40,491 nt of DNA, from the NCBI RefSeq assembly GCF_902150035.1, contig NZ_LR597513.1, positions 1 through 40,491 of the forward strand, written 5' to 3'. Under the pieces are notes generated by a model. That model ran no database searches. It worked only from the letters and a program-made list of their open reading frames with translations, and was not told the origin of the DNA. Shown here piece by piece: positions 15,520 through 23,017 of the stretch; the stretch's first letter is position 1; each line of letters starts with the position of its first letter. The DNA comes from Enorma burkinafasonensis. Its GTDB lineage: Bacteria; Actinomycetota; Coriobacteriia; Coriobacteriales; Coriobacteriaceae. The translations under genes and the position numbers were made by a program.

Positions 15520-16674
15520 GTGGAGGAGACGACAAAGACGGAGGCCGCGTCGGCGGTAAAGAAGCCCGGCGGCGCGAAGCGCATCGTCGCGCGCGTCCTG
15601 ATCGCGCTCGTGGTGCTTGTCATCGTGGCCGTGGGCGCCGTGGCGTTCATGTTCCGGCACGAGATCGCGACCGTCGCGTCCATCCGGAAGGTCAACGACT
15701 ACCCGATGTACACCATGGACTACGACGGCGACTACGGTATCGACGAGTTCCTGGAGCAGGGAGGCGCCTCCAACGACGCCGAACTCATCGAGTTCGTGGT
15801 CCAGCACCTCATGAAGGGCCTGCCGATCACCATCGAGCTGCCCGACCTCGCGTGCTCGACCTTCAACGCCACCACGCCGGAGGGCGAGGCGATCTTCGGG
15901 CGCAACTTCGATCTGTCCTACTCGCCGAGCATGCTCGTGCGCACCGACCCCGATGACGGCTACGCGAGCATCAGCATGGTGAACCTGGGCTTCCTCGGCT
16001 ACGGAGAGGACAAGCTGCCCGATTCGCCCACCTCGAGCATCACGGCGCTCGCCGCCCCGTACGCCCCGCTCGACGGCGTGAACGAGGCCGGCCTCGCCGT
16101 GGGCGTGCTGCTCATCGATACCGACCCCACGAACCAGCAGACCGACCGCGTGGACATCACCACCACGACCGCCATCCGCCTCATGCTCGACAAGTGCGCC
16201 ACGGTGGACGAGGCAATCGAGCTGCTCGGCCGCTACGACATGCACTCGAGTGCCAACAGCTGCTACCACTTCCAGATCGCCGACGCGAGCGGCGCCTCGG
16301 TCGTGGTCGAGTACATCGACGACGAGATCTCGGTGCTCGAGGCCGACGACGTGACGACCGCCGGTGCGCCCGCCGAGGGCCGGACCTACATGGCGGCGAC
16401 GAACTTCCTGCTCACGCCCGGCGACTACGATTTCGGCGGCGGCCAGGACCGCTACGCTATCGTGATGGAGGGGCTCACCGCCGCGGACGGCGTGCTCACC
16501 GAGGAGGCCGCCATGGACCTGCTCGCCGCCTGCGCGCAGGAGCCGCACCTCAACAGCCGCGGCGAGGAGAGCGCGACGCAGTGGTCGGTGGTGTACAACC
16601 TCGACGAGCCGGGCGCGACCATCGCCGTCGGCATGGATTACGAGGACGTTTTCGAGGTGAGCCTCGCGGAGTAG
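15520..16674 (+). CDS. Membrane-anchored linear amide C-N hydrolase (choloylglycine hydrolase family)
   Basis: An Ntn-hydrolase superfamily protein of 384 residues, the family of bile-salt hydrolase, penicillin V acylase and related amidases. An N-terminal Lys/Arg-rich stretch and one TM helix (about residues 25-45, VLIALVVLVIVAVGAVAFMF) are followed by the hydrolase domain. The candidate nucleophile is Cys112 in LACSTFNA, followed by FGRNFDL, VNEAGLAVGVLLID, MAATNFLLT and TQWSVVYNLDE, matching the order of conserved Cys, Arg/Asp, Asn, Asn positions. In classical enzymes the Cys is N-terminal after processing; here it is well inside, so internal autocleavage or another cleavage would be needed. 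Start GTG 15520 has GGGGGAG just upstream. The substrate is unknown; bile-salt activity should not be assumed. Confidence 0.82.
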   Translation: MEETTKTEAASAVKKPGGAKRIVARVLIALVVLVIVAVGAVAFMFRHEIATVASIRKVNDYPMYTMDYDGDYGIDEFLEQGGASNDAELIEFVVQHLMKGLPITIELPDLACSTFNATTPEGEAIFGRNFDLSYSPSMLVRTDPDDGYASISMVNLGFLGYGEDKLPDSPTSSITALAAPYAPLDGVNEAGLAVGVLLIDTDPTNQQTDRVDITTTTAIRLMLDKCATVDEAIELLGRYDMHSSANSCYHFQIADASGASVVVEYIDDEISVLEADDVTTAGAPAEGRTYMAATNFLLTPGDYDFGGGQDRYAIVMEGLTAADGVLTEEAAMDLLAACAQEPHLNSRGEESATQWSVVYNLDEPGATIAVGMDYEDVFEVSLAE

Positions 16675-16677
16675 CGC

Positions 16678-16683
16678 TACCAT
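16678..16683 (+). promoter_or_regulatory. Possible -10 element for the DUF3830 gene
   Basis: TACCAT right after the preceding stop codon and 39 bases before the ATG, overlapping the dyad that follows. Confidence 0.4.
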
Positions 16684-16710
16684 GGTCGCTGAGTCCTGTC
16701 GGGCGACCAT
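16682..16710 (+). promoter_or_regulatory. Dyad/hairpin just before the DUF3830 gene
   Basis: ATGGTCGC (16682-16689) and GCGACCAT (16703-16710) are perfect inverted repeats around 13 bases. They lie immediately upstream of the ribosome-binding site GAGGAGG. No T tract follows, so an operator at the transcription start or a leader hairpin is more likely than a terminator. Confidence 0.5.
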
Positions 16711-16722
16711 CGAGGAGGCAGC

Positions 16723-17142
16723 ATGACCGCAAAGCTCAAGATCACCCTCGGAGGCGAGGCCTACCTTGCCGACCTGCTCTGGGACGAGGCGCTGCGAACC
16801 TGCGAGGCGTTCGTCGCGTCGTGCCCGTTCGAGTCGCGCGTGTTCTCTGCGCGCGTCTGTGACGCCGAGGTCACCTATCCCGTCCCCGGTGACATCGCCG
16901 ACCTCGACCTCATGGAGAACCCCAAGTTCGAGGAGCCGGCGGGCGCCATCGTGTGGTACGGGGCGTGGTCGTGCATCTGCATCTTCTTCGACGAGTGCGA
17001 GCCCTACGGCACGTGCAACATGTTCGCGCGCGTCTGCGAGCCCGATCGGGAGCGCTTCGCGCGCGCCTGCCGCGCCGTCTGGGACGTGCCGGACGCCGTC
17101 GTCTTCAACGAGATCGTCGACGTCGAGGAAGAGGGGGAGTAA
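16723..17142 (+). CDS. DUF3830 (cyclophilin-like fold) protein
   Basis: 139 residues resembling the DUF3830 family, which has a cyclophilin-like beta-barrel but no demonstrated isomerase activity. Shared features are the N-terminal KLKITLGGEAYLADL strand pair, CEAFVASCPFESRV, the Gly/Ile-rich PAGAIVWYGAWSCICIFF centre and the C-terminal VWDVPDAVVFNEIVD. It is rich in Cys (seven visible). Ribosome-binding site GAGGAGG at 16712-16718. It is followed after 2 bases by a gene of unknown function, so the two are one transcription unit. Confidence 0.72.
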   Translation: MTAKLKITLGGEAYLADLLWDEALRTCEAFVASCPFESRVFSARVCDAEVTYPVPGDIADLDLMENPKFEEPAGAIVWYGAWSCICIFFDECEPYGTCNMFARVCEPDRERFARACRAVWDVPDAVVFNEIVDVEEEGE

Positions 17143-17144
17143 CC

Positions 17145-17669
17145 ATGGCCGCGATCGAGTCGCTTTCCACCCTGTCCGCCCGCGAGTTGGCCGCCGCCCT
17201 GCGCGCCTGCGCGGACCACATGATCGCCCACGAGCCCGCTGACATCGCGCGCCTGCGCGAGCGCAAGCTCGACACCGGGCGCGAGTTCTCCGTCTGGGAG
17301 TACACGATCGGCTACTGCATGAACCTCTCGGACGTCGCGAGCGTCCTGCGCGACCAGGCGGGCTGCGCCGCGCGCGGCGAGGAGCCGGGCGACATCGCCA
17401 CGCTCGCCCGCACCATGGAGCGCCTGTGCACCTGGTACGCCGGGCAGTACGAGACCACGGGCAAGATGGTCGACACCGAGGCGGTCCTCGCGCGGTGCGC
17501 CGAGCTGTTCGCCGAGGTCGATGACGCCGAGACCTTCTGCGACCTGGCGCGCGGGCTGGAGCGCTACATCGTGCAGCTCATGTTCTGGGTCGACCGCCAG
17601 CTCCCCTGGAGCGCGGTGAGCGACCTGGTGCACGGCTACCGCCTGCGCCAGGCGGCGTCGGCGAGGTAG
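17145..17669 (+). CDS. Hypothetical alpha-helical protein
   Basis: A 174-residue protein I do not recognise. It looks fully helical and soluble, with LSARELAAALRACADHMIAHE at the start (listed here in part), a Trp/Tyr-containing VWEYTIGYC, and an Arg-rich tail. There is no signal peptide or membrane helix. Start ATG 17145 has AGGGGGAG 5 bases upstream and lies 2 bases after the DUF3830 stop, so the two are very likely co-translated. GC-rich codon use matches its neighbours. Confidence 0.75.
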   Translation: MAAIESLSTLSARELAAALRACADHMIAHEPADIARLRERKLDTGREFSVWEYTIGYCMNLSDVASVLRDQAGCAARGEEPGDIATLARTMERLCTWYAGQYETTGKMVDTEAVLARCAELFAEVDDAETFCDLARGLERYIVQLMFWVDRQLPWSAVSDLVHGYRLRQAASAR

Positions 17670-17741
17670 ACGGTCGGGAGGGCTTGCGTCGGCTCGCTTC
17701 TCCACCACCGCGCCGTGCGGGTCGCACCCTGCAGCTGCGTG

Positions 17742-17750
17742 TGCTATCAT
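17742..17750 (+). promoter_or_regulatory. Extended -10 promoter of the pheST leader
   Basis: TGCTATCAT (TGn plus TATCAT) just ahead of the T-box leader. Confidence 0.5.
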
Positions 17751-17756
17751 TTCGAC

Positions 17757-18046
17757 CAACGCGTTGACGGAGAGGTCGACACCTCGGATGTCGCGGCGAA
17801 GAGAGGGAGGGTCACCGGCTGAGAGCCCACCCGCTGCGACGAGGCGCCGAGTTCACTCCCGAGCAGCGACCTGAACGGTCGGTCGCCTGCGCCGCTCGCG
17901 CCGCGCGCCGATGCCAGTAGGAGAGCCGCCCGCCCGGGCGACATCGGGCCAAAGGGGGCATGCGGGGCGGACAGCCCGCAGCCAAGCAAGGTGGTACCGC
18001 GGATCGAATCCGTCCTTGGGCAAATGATGCCCGAGGACGGTTTTTT
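17757..18046 (+). promoter_or_regulatory. T-box leader (tRNA-Phe responsive) of pheST
   Basis: A transcription-attenuating T-box RNA that reads the charging state of tRNA-Phe. Stem I elements are AAGAGAGGGAGG (17799-17810) and the distal GGCTGAGAGCCC hairpin (17817-17828). The likely specifier codon is TTC (Phe, 17852-17854), followed by A as is usual. The hallmark T-box AAGGTGGTACCGCGG is at 17988-18002, with TGGT available to pair with the acceptor end of uncharged tRNA. The downstream terminator (18010-18046) would be replaced by the antiterminator when uncharged tRNA binds. Confidence 0.92.
18010..18046 (+). terminator. T-box attenuator terminator
   Basis: A 12-pair stem (18010-18021 with 18029-18040, one G-T pair) with loop AAATGAT, followed by six T residues (18041-18046). 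Its 5' arm lies close behind the T-box sequence, as required for switching. Confidence 0.9.
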
Positions 18047-18064
18047 GTTAGAGAGGATGGACAC

Positions 18065-19141
18065 ATGGCGTTGATCGACGAACTGGATGCGCTCGAGCGC
18101 AAGGCCCGCGAGCTTATCGGCGAGGCCGACTCCGCCGAGCGGCTCGAGGCCGCGCGCGTGGCGCTGCTCGGCAAGAAGGGCGAGATCACGGCCCTCATGC
18201 ACATGATGGGCAAGGTCGCCCCCGAGGAGCGCCCGGTGCTCGGCAAGCGCGCCAACGAGCTGCGCCGCATGGCCGAGGAGCTCCTGCGCGAGCGGACCGA
18301 CGACATCAAGCGGCACGAGATGAGCGGGCGCATGGCCGCCGAGGCCGTGGACATCACGCTGCCCGGCGTGCGTCCCACCATCGGCCACCAGCACCTCATC
18401 AACCAGATCAAGGAGGAGATCGAGGACGTCTTCTGCGCGATCGGCTACACGGTCGAGTCGGGTCCCCAGGTCGAGACGAGCTGGTACAACTTCACCGCGC
18501 TGAACGCACCGATGGACCACCCGAGCCGCTCGGCGCGCGACACGTTCTACGTGGTCGACAACGCCCCCGGCTCCGTGCCCCATCCCGAGGCGCACGCCCA
18601 CGGCGAGTCCGACGTGCTGCTGCGCACCCAGACCTCGGGCGTGCAGATCCACATCATGGAGCACCAGAAGCCGCCCATCTACGCGATCGTCCCGGGCACG
18701 GTCTACCGCCCCGACACGGCCGACGCCTGCCACCTGCCGCAGTTCAACCAGGTCGAGGGCCTCGTGGTGGACGAGGGCATCACCTTCGGCGACCTCAAGG
18801 GCACGCTCGACTACTTCGCCAAGTGCATGTTCGGCGCCGACCGCAAGACGCGCTACCGCCCGCACTTCTTCCCCTTCACCGAGCCCTCCTGCGAGCTCGA
18901 CGTGTCGTGCAACGTCTGCGGCGGCAAGGGCTGCAGCTTCTGCAAGCACAGCGGCTGGATCGAGATCCTGGGCTGCGGCATGATCGACCCCAACGTGCTC
19001 ATCAACTGCGGTGTCGACCCCGAGCGCTACACGGGCTTCGCCTTCGGCATCGGCGTCGAGCGCGTCGCCGCGCTCCGCTACGACCTGCCCGACCTGCGCA
19101 CGCTCATGACGGGCGACATGCGCTTCCTGGCTCAATTCTAA
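18065..19141 (+). CDS. pheS: Phenylalanyl-tRNA synthetase alpha subunit
   Basis: The catalytic subunit of the (alpha-beta)2 enzyme that charges tRNA-Phe in the cytoplasm. It has 358 residues, close to normal. An N-terminal coiled coil (residues 1-85, with LLGKKGEITALMHMM) contacts tRNA. The class II core has PTIGHQHLINQIKEEI, GYTVESGPQVE, the motif 2 region RTQTSGVQIHIM and TVYRPDTADACHLPQFNQVEGL, and the motif 3 GFAFGIGVERVAALRY. A CNVCGGKGCSFC cluster near residue 282 is the Cys-rich insert common in Gram-positive PheS. GAGAGGA precedes the ATG. It is governed by the T-box upstream and followed by pheT after 12 bases. Confidence 0.97.
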   Translation: MALIDELDALERKARELIGEADSAERLEAARVALLGKKGEITALMHMMGKVAPEERPVLGKRANELRRMAEELLRERTDDIKRHEMSGRMAAEAVDITLPGVRPTIGHQHLINQIKEEIEDVFCAIGYTVESGPQVETSWYNFTALNAPMDHPSRSARDTFYVVDNAPGSVPHPEAHAHGESDVLLRTQTSGVQIHIMEHQKPPIYAIVPGTVYRPDTADACHLPQFNQVEGLVVDEGITFGDLKGTLDYFAKCMFGADRKTRYRPHFFPFTEPSCELDVSCNVCGGKGCSFCKHSGWIEILGCGMIDPNVLINCGVDPERYTGFAFGIGVERVAALRYDLPDLRTLMTGDMRFLAQF

Positions 19142-19153
19142 AGGGGGAGAGAC

Positions 19154-21619
19154 ATGCGCGTTTCCTATAGCTGGCTGAAGGACCTGATCGACGTCCCCGA
19201 GACGCCCGATGAGCTCAGCCGTGAATTCATCCGCACCGGCACCGAGGTCGAGGCAATCGATCAGGTGGGGCAGTCGTTCGATAACATCGTGACCGCCCAG
19301 GTGCTCGAGAAGGAGCCCCACCCCGACTCGGACCACATGTGGGTCACGAAGGTCGACGTGGGCCGCTTCAACCTCGGCGAGGACGGCGAGCCCGAGCCGC
19401 TGCAGATCGTCTGCGGCGCCCAGAACTTCAACGCGGGCGACCACATCGTGACCGCGCTCGTGGGCGCCGAGCTCCCGGGCGACATCAAGATCAAGAAGAG
19501 CAAGCTGCGCGGCGTCGTGTCGTGGGGCATGAACTGCTCCGCGCGCGAGCTGGGGCTCTCGGGCGACCACTCGGGCATCATGATCCTGCCCGAGGACGCG
19601 CCGGTGGGCGTTCCGTTCGCCGACTACCTGGGCACCTCCGACGTGGTGCTCGACTGCGAGATCACGCCCAACCGCCCCGACTGCCTCTCGATGGTGGGCA
19701 TCGCGCGCGAGGTCGGCGCCATTTTCGACCGCGACACGCATATCGAGCTGCCCGCCATCAAGCGCGAGGTGGGGCGCCCCACCGCCGACGAGGTCTCGCT
19801 CGAGATCGCCGACGCGGGCCTGTGCGACCGCTACGTCGCGCGCATCGTGCGCAACGTCCAGGTGGGCCCCTCGCCCGACTGGATGGTCGAGCGCCTCGCC
19901 GCTGCGGGCGTGCGCTCCATCAACAACATCGTCGACATCACGAACTACGTGATGATGCTCACCGGCCAGCCGCTGCACGCCTTCGACCTCGACACCTTCG
20001 CCGAGCGCGACGGACGACGCCGCGTGGTCGTGCGCGCCGCGCGCGAGGGCGAGGTGTTCCAGACCCTCGACGGCCAGGAGCGCACGCTCGACGCCGGCAT
20101 GGGCCTCATCACCGACGGCGAGCGCCCCGTCGCGCTCGCGGGCGTGATGGGCGGCATGGACTCCGAGATCGAGGACACGACGCGCGACGTGCTCGTCGAG
20201 AGCGCCTGCTTCGACGCCGGCCGCACCTCCCACACGAGCCGCGACCTGCAGCTCATCTCCGAGGCCTCCATCCGCTTCGAGCGCCAGGTCGACGAGGCCG
20301 GCTGCATCGACGTCGCGAACATCACCTGCGCGCTCATCGAGGAGCTCGCGGGCGGCGAGGTGGCCCCGGGCTACGTGGACCTGTACCCCGCGCCCAAGGA
20401 GCGCGCGGATATCGAGCTGCGCCAGAAGCGCGTCGAGCTCATCAGCGGCGCGGCGATCGAGCCCGCGTTCACGGAGCGCGCGCTCACGCGCCTGGGCTGC
20501 ACGGTCGAGCGCGCGGCCGAGGGCGGCGAGCCGGTCTTCAAGGTCGTGCCGCCCACGTTCCGCCCCGACCTCGAGCGCGAGATCGACCTCATTGAGGAGG
20601 TCCTGCGCCTGTGGGGCATGGACCGCGTCGAGGCGACCATCCCCGCCGCCAGGAACCACATCGGCGGCCTCACGCACGATCAGCGCCAGATGCGCCGCGT
20701 GGGCGCCATCCTGCGCTCCTGCGGCTTGAACGAGACCACGACCTACTCCTTCGCCGCGCCGGGCGACCTTGAGAAGACGCGCATGAGCGCCGAGGGCCGC
20801 GGCGTGCCGGTGGTCCTCATGAACCCGCTCGTCGCCGAGCAGACCGAGATGCGCCGCTCGCTTCTGTCGGGCCTTCTGCAGTCGGTCGCCTACAACGAGG
20901 CGCACGGCACCGCGAACGTGCACCTCTACGAGGTGGGCACGCTCTTCCACGGCCGCGAGAACGCGAGCCTGCCCAAGGAGCGCACCTCGCTCGCCGCGGT
21001 GCTCACGGGTGCATGGGGCGACGACACCTGGGCGCGCCGCTTCGAGCCACTGCGCTTCTTCGACGGCAAGGGCATCGTGGAGGAGCTCCTCGCCCAGCTG
21101 CGCGTCGAGAAGGTGCGCTTCCGCCCGGCCGAGGGCGACGGCTACGGGCACCTGCAGCCCGGCCGCGCCGCCGAGGTGCTCGCGGGCGGCGTGGTGCTCG
21201 GCTGGGTCGGCGAGATCCACCCCGAGGTGCGCGACGCCTACGACATCTCGACACCGGTGACCGCCTTCGAGCTCAACCTTGACGCCGTCCTGCGCGAGGC
21301 GCACGACCAGGCCGCCTACCGCAGCTACTCGACCTATCCCGCGGTCGAGGTCGACCTCGCCATCGTGGTCGACGAGGACGTCACGGTCGAGACGCTCGTC
21401 CAGCGCCTCACCTCCGCCGGCGGCAAGCTGCTGCGCGACGTGCGCCTGTTCGACGTCTACCGCGACGAGGAGCGCCTCGGCGCGGGCAAGAAGTCGATGG
21501 CGTTCTCGCTCACCTACCGGGCCGACGACCACACGCTCACCTCGGACGAGGTGGAGAAGGTCCATGGCAAGCTGGTGACCAAGGTCTGCAAGGCCGTCGC
21601 CGGCGAGGTCCGCTCGTAG
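19154..21619 (+). CDS. pheT: Phenylalanyl-tRNA synthetase beta subunit
   Basis: Structural and editing partner of PheS, 821 residues as in most bacteria. The order is: an N-terminal MRVSYSWLKDLIDVP segment; an EMAP-like tRNA-binding domain (about 40-155, with HPDSDHMWVTKVDVG); the B3/B4 editing domain (about 210-390, with NNIVDITNYVMMLTGQPLHAFD and SRDLQLISEASIRFERQVD in part); B5 (about 415-480); a class II-like catalytic remnant (RMSAEGRGVPVVLMNPL); and a C-terminal anticodon-binding FDX-ACB domain (STYPAVEVDLAIVVDEDV). AGGGGGAGAG lies just before the ATG. Confidence 0.97.
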   Translation: MRVSYSWLKDLIDVPETPDELSREFIRTGTEVEAIDQVGQSFDNIVTAQVLEKEPHPDSDHMWVTKVDVGRFNLGEDGEPEPLQIVCGAQNFNAGDHIVTALVGAELPGDIKIKKSKLRGVVSWGMNCSARELGLSGDHSGIMILPEDAPVGVPFADYLGTSDVVLDCEITPNRPDCLSMVGIAREVGAIFDRDTHIELPAIKREVGRPTADEVSLEIADAGLCDRYVARIVRNVQVGPSPDWMVERLAAAGVRSINNIVDITNYVMMLTGQPLHAFDLDTFAERDGRRRVVVRAAREGEVFQTLDGQERTLDAGMGLITDGERPVALAGVMGGMDSEIEDTTRDVLVESACFDAGRTSHTSRDLQLISEASIRFERQVDEAGCIDVANITCALIEELAGGEVAPGYVDLYPAPKERADIELRQKRVELISGAAIEPAFTERALTRLGCTVERAAEGGEPVFKVVPPTFRPDLEREIDLIEEVLRLWGMDRVEATIPAARNHIGGLTHDQRQMRRVGAILRSCGLNETTTYSFAAPGDLEKTRMSAEGRGVPVVLMNPLVAEQTEMRRSLLSGLLQSVAYNEAHGTANVHLYEVGTLFHGRENASLPKERTSLAAVLTGAWGDDTWARRFEPLRFFDGKGIVEELLAQLRVEKVRFRPAEGDGYGHLQPGRAAEVLAGGVVLGWVGEIHPEVRDAYDISTPVTAFELNLDAVLREAHDQAAYRSYSTYPAVEVDLAIVVDEDVTVETLVQRLTSAGGKLLRDVRLFDVYRDEERLGAGKKSMAFSLTYRADDHTLTSDEVEKVHGKLVTKVCKAVAGEVRS

Positions 21620-21736
21620 CGCACGAGCCGCTGGCGGCCGCCGGAGCGCGGCCTGCTGTCGTCTGCCGGTAGCGGGCTGCCGCCGGCTATCGCCGGCCTG
21701 CCGGCGACCGGTTGGCGCCACACTTCAATGCTCTTG

Positions 21737-21786
21737 AGCGATAACAGGCTCACGGGTAACGTACCCGTGAGTCTGTTACGCTTCTT
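21737..21786 (+). terminator. Long-stem hairpin after pheST, probable terminator
   Basis: Positions 21742-21758 pair with 21762-21778 (17 pairs, one G-T) around loop ACG. AGCG/CGCT extend the stem to 21 pairs with one bulged A. TCTTT follows. The stem is unusually long and the T tract weak, so a second role such as RNA 3'-end protection is possible. Confidence 0.65.
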
Positions 21787-21815
21787 TCGGTACCGTTCGT
21801 TACGCGGAGGCCTCG

Positions 21816-22682
21816 ATGCCCAGCTGGAACATACATATCGCGCAGGCGGAGCGGATCCTCGAGCGGCGAGGGCCCCTCGAGCGCGCCGTGCGCGACCGCA
21901 ACGCGTTCCTGTTCGGCTGCCTCGTGCCCGACATCTACGTGGGCTACATGGTGCCCGCCGTCGAGCATCCCATCGCGTATCGCATCACGCACTTCGCGGC
22001 GCCGGCGCACATCCCCAAGCCGCGCGAGGACGAGTTCTGGGACATGTACGTGGCGCCCGCGGCGAAGCGCGTCGCGGCTTCGGGCGGCGCCTCCGGCAGC
22101 GCCCGCAGCGACGGCTCCGGTGCAGGCCCCGCGCCCGGAGGCGCGATCCCGTACGCGTCCCTGCGTGCGGAGGCCGACCGCGTGAGCCGCGTCCACTACC
22201 CGCAGCGCTATGAGGGCACGCCCGAGCCGCCGGCGCCCGGCTGCGCCGCCGACGCCCTCGTGGACGCGGAGGCGGTCGAGCGCTCCGTCTTCGACCTCGT
22301 GCTGGGTGCGTGGGTGCACCTCGTGGCCGACAACATCTGGAACACGCGGGTGAACGAGTTCCTGGACGCGATCGGCGGCAAGCCGAGCGAGGAGTTCCGC
22401 ATCAAGAAGCAGGGGGACTTCGACCTCTTCGGGAAGGCGCTTCCCATCGATGCCCTGCCGCGGGTGACGCCCCGGCTCATTGCCGCCGCCGCGGCCTTTC
22501 CCCAGTATCCCATCGCCGAGGGCGAGGTGCGCTCCACCGTGGGCGTGGCCCACGAGATCGTGCGCACGAACCACGGGGACGAGAACCCGACGTACCGCCT
22601 GCTCACGGAAGACTTCTTCGAGCACGTCTTCGCCGAGTCGGTCGAGCTGCCCGACCGGCTGCTCGCCGAGCGGCTGGGCTAG
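21816..22682 (+). CDS. Zinc-dependent phospholipase C family protein
   Basis: 288 residues resembling the Zn-dependent PLC/S1-like family of helical hydrolases. Visible family traits are MPSWNIHIAQAERIL at the N-terminus, LFGCLVPDIYVGYM, ITHFAAP and the central LGAWVHLVADNIWNTR, which supply His/Asp metal-ligand candidates. A low-complexity Gly/Ser/Ala insert lies near residues 90-112. There is no signal peptide, so the protein is probably cytosolic, unlike secreted clostridial PLC. Biochemical function is unproven for this subgroup. GCGGAGG precedes the ATG. It stands alone between two terminators. Confidence 0.72.
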   Translation: MPSWNIHIAQAERILERRGPLERAVRDRNAFLFGCLVPDIYVGYMVPAVEHPIAYRITHFAAPAHIPKPREDEFWDMYVAPAAKRVAASGGASGSARSDGSGAGPAPGGAIPYASLRAEADRVSRVHYPQRYEGTPEPPAPGCAADALVDAEAVERSVFDLVLGAWVHLVADNIWNTRVNEFLDAIGGKPSEEFRIKKQGDFDLFGKALPIDALPRVTPRLIAAAAAFPQYPIAEGEVRSTVGVAHEIVRTNHGDENPTYRLLTEDFFEHVFAESVELPDRLLAERLG

Positions 22683-22712
22683 GGCAACGCGCTCTCCACG
22701 GCAGTTCATCGC

Positions 22713-22835
22713 TCTTGGCGGTGGTCGCGTTAGGGACCGCCGGGTACAGAGGGCGTTGATTATCGTGAATGTGCAGGTACACGGCTTGCGTCTCTGAGGT
22801 CTACCTGGCGGACGGTCGATCGACCACCGCCAAGA
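22713..22835. repeat. 123-bp element bounded by 15-bp inverted repeats
   Basis: TCTTGGCGGTGGTCG (22713-22727) and its exact reverse complement (22821-22835) enclose 93 bases. A perfect 12-bp palindrome GGTCGATCGACC (22814-22825) overlaps the right arm. It could be a structured RNA or a miniature element remnant. Confidence 0.5.
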
Positions 22836-22953
22836 TGCCCGAAGGTCCCCGCGCCGGTCTCGTGCCCCCTTGATGCCGTCCCTAGATCTGGCAGAACGGT
22901 CGTGAGTGCTCGGGTTTGGGGGAGGCCGGCCGGTTGTCGCCCGTTGCGCAAGA

Positions 22954-22987
22954 AAAACCCGGCATGCCATGGAGCATGCCGGGTTTT
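22954..22987. terminator. Bidirectional terminator
   Basis: AAAACCCGGCATGC (22954-22967) pairs perfectly with 22974-22987 around a 6-base loop, with A tract before and T tract after. It serves both the PLC-like gene (+) and pyk (-). Confidence 0.92.
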
Positions 22988-23017
22988 GCGGTTCGGGTTC
23001 TCTGCGAAGCGCGCGGG

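Larger units (their letters stand above)
22683..23017. other. Intergenic region between convergent genes
   Basis: No credible gene. It contains the inverted-repeat-bounded element at 22713-22835 and a bidirectional terminator at 22954-22987. The bases between them show nothing I recognise. Confidence 0.5.

Noticed and set aside
15014-15535. Extended N-terminus of the aminotransferase, or a small gene in the divergent region
   Set aside because: The open frames there have no ribosome-binding site or family similarity and overlap the inverted repeats; long spurious frames are expected at this GC content.
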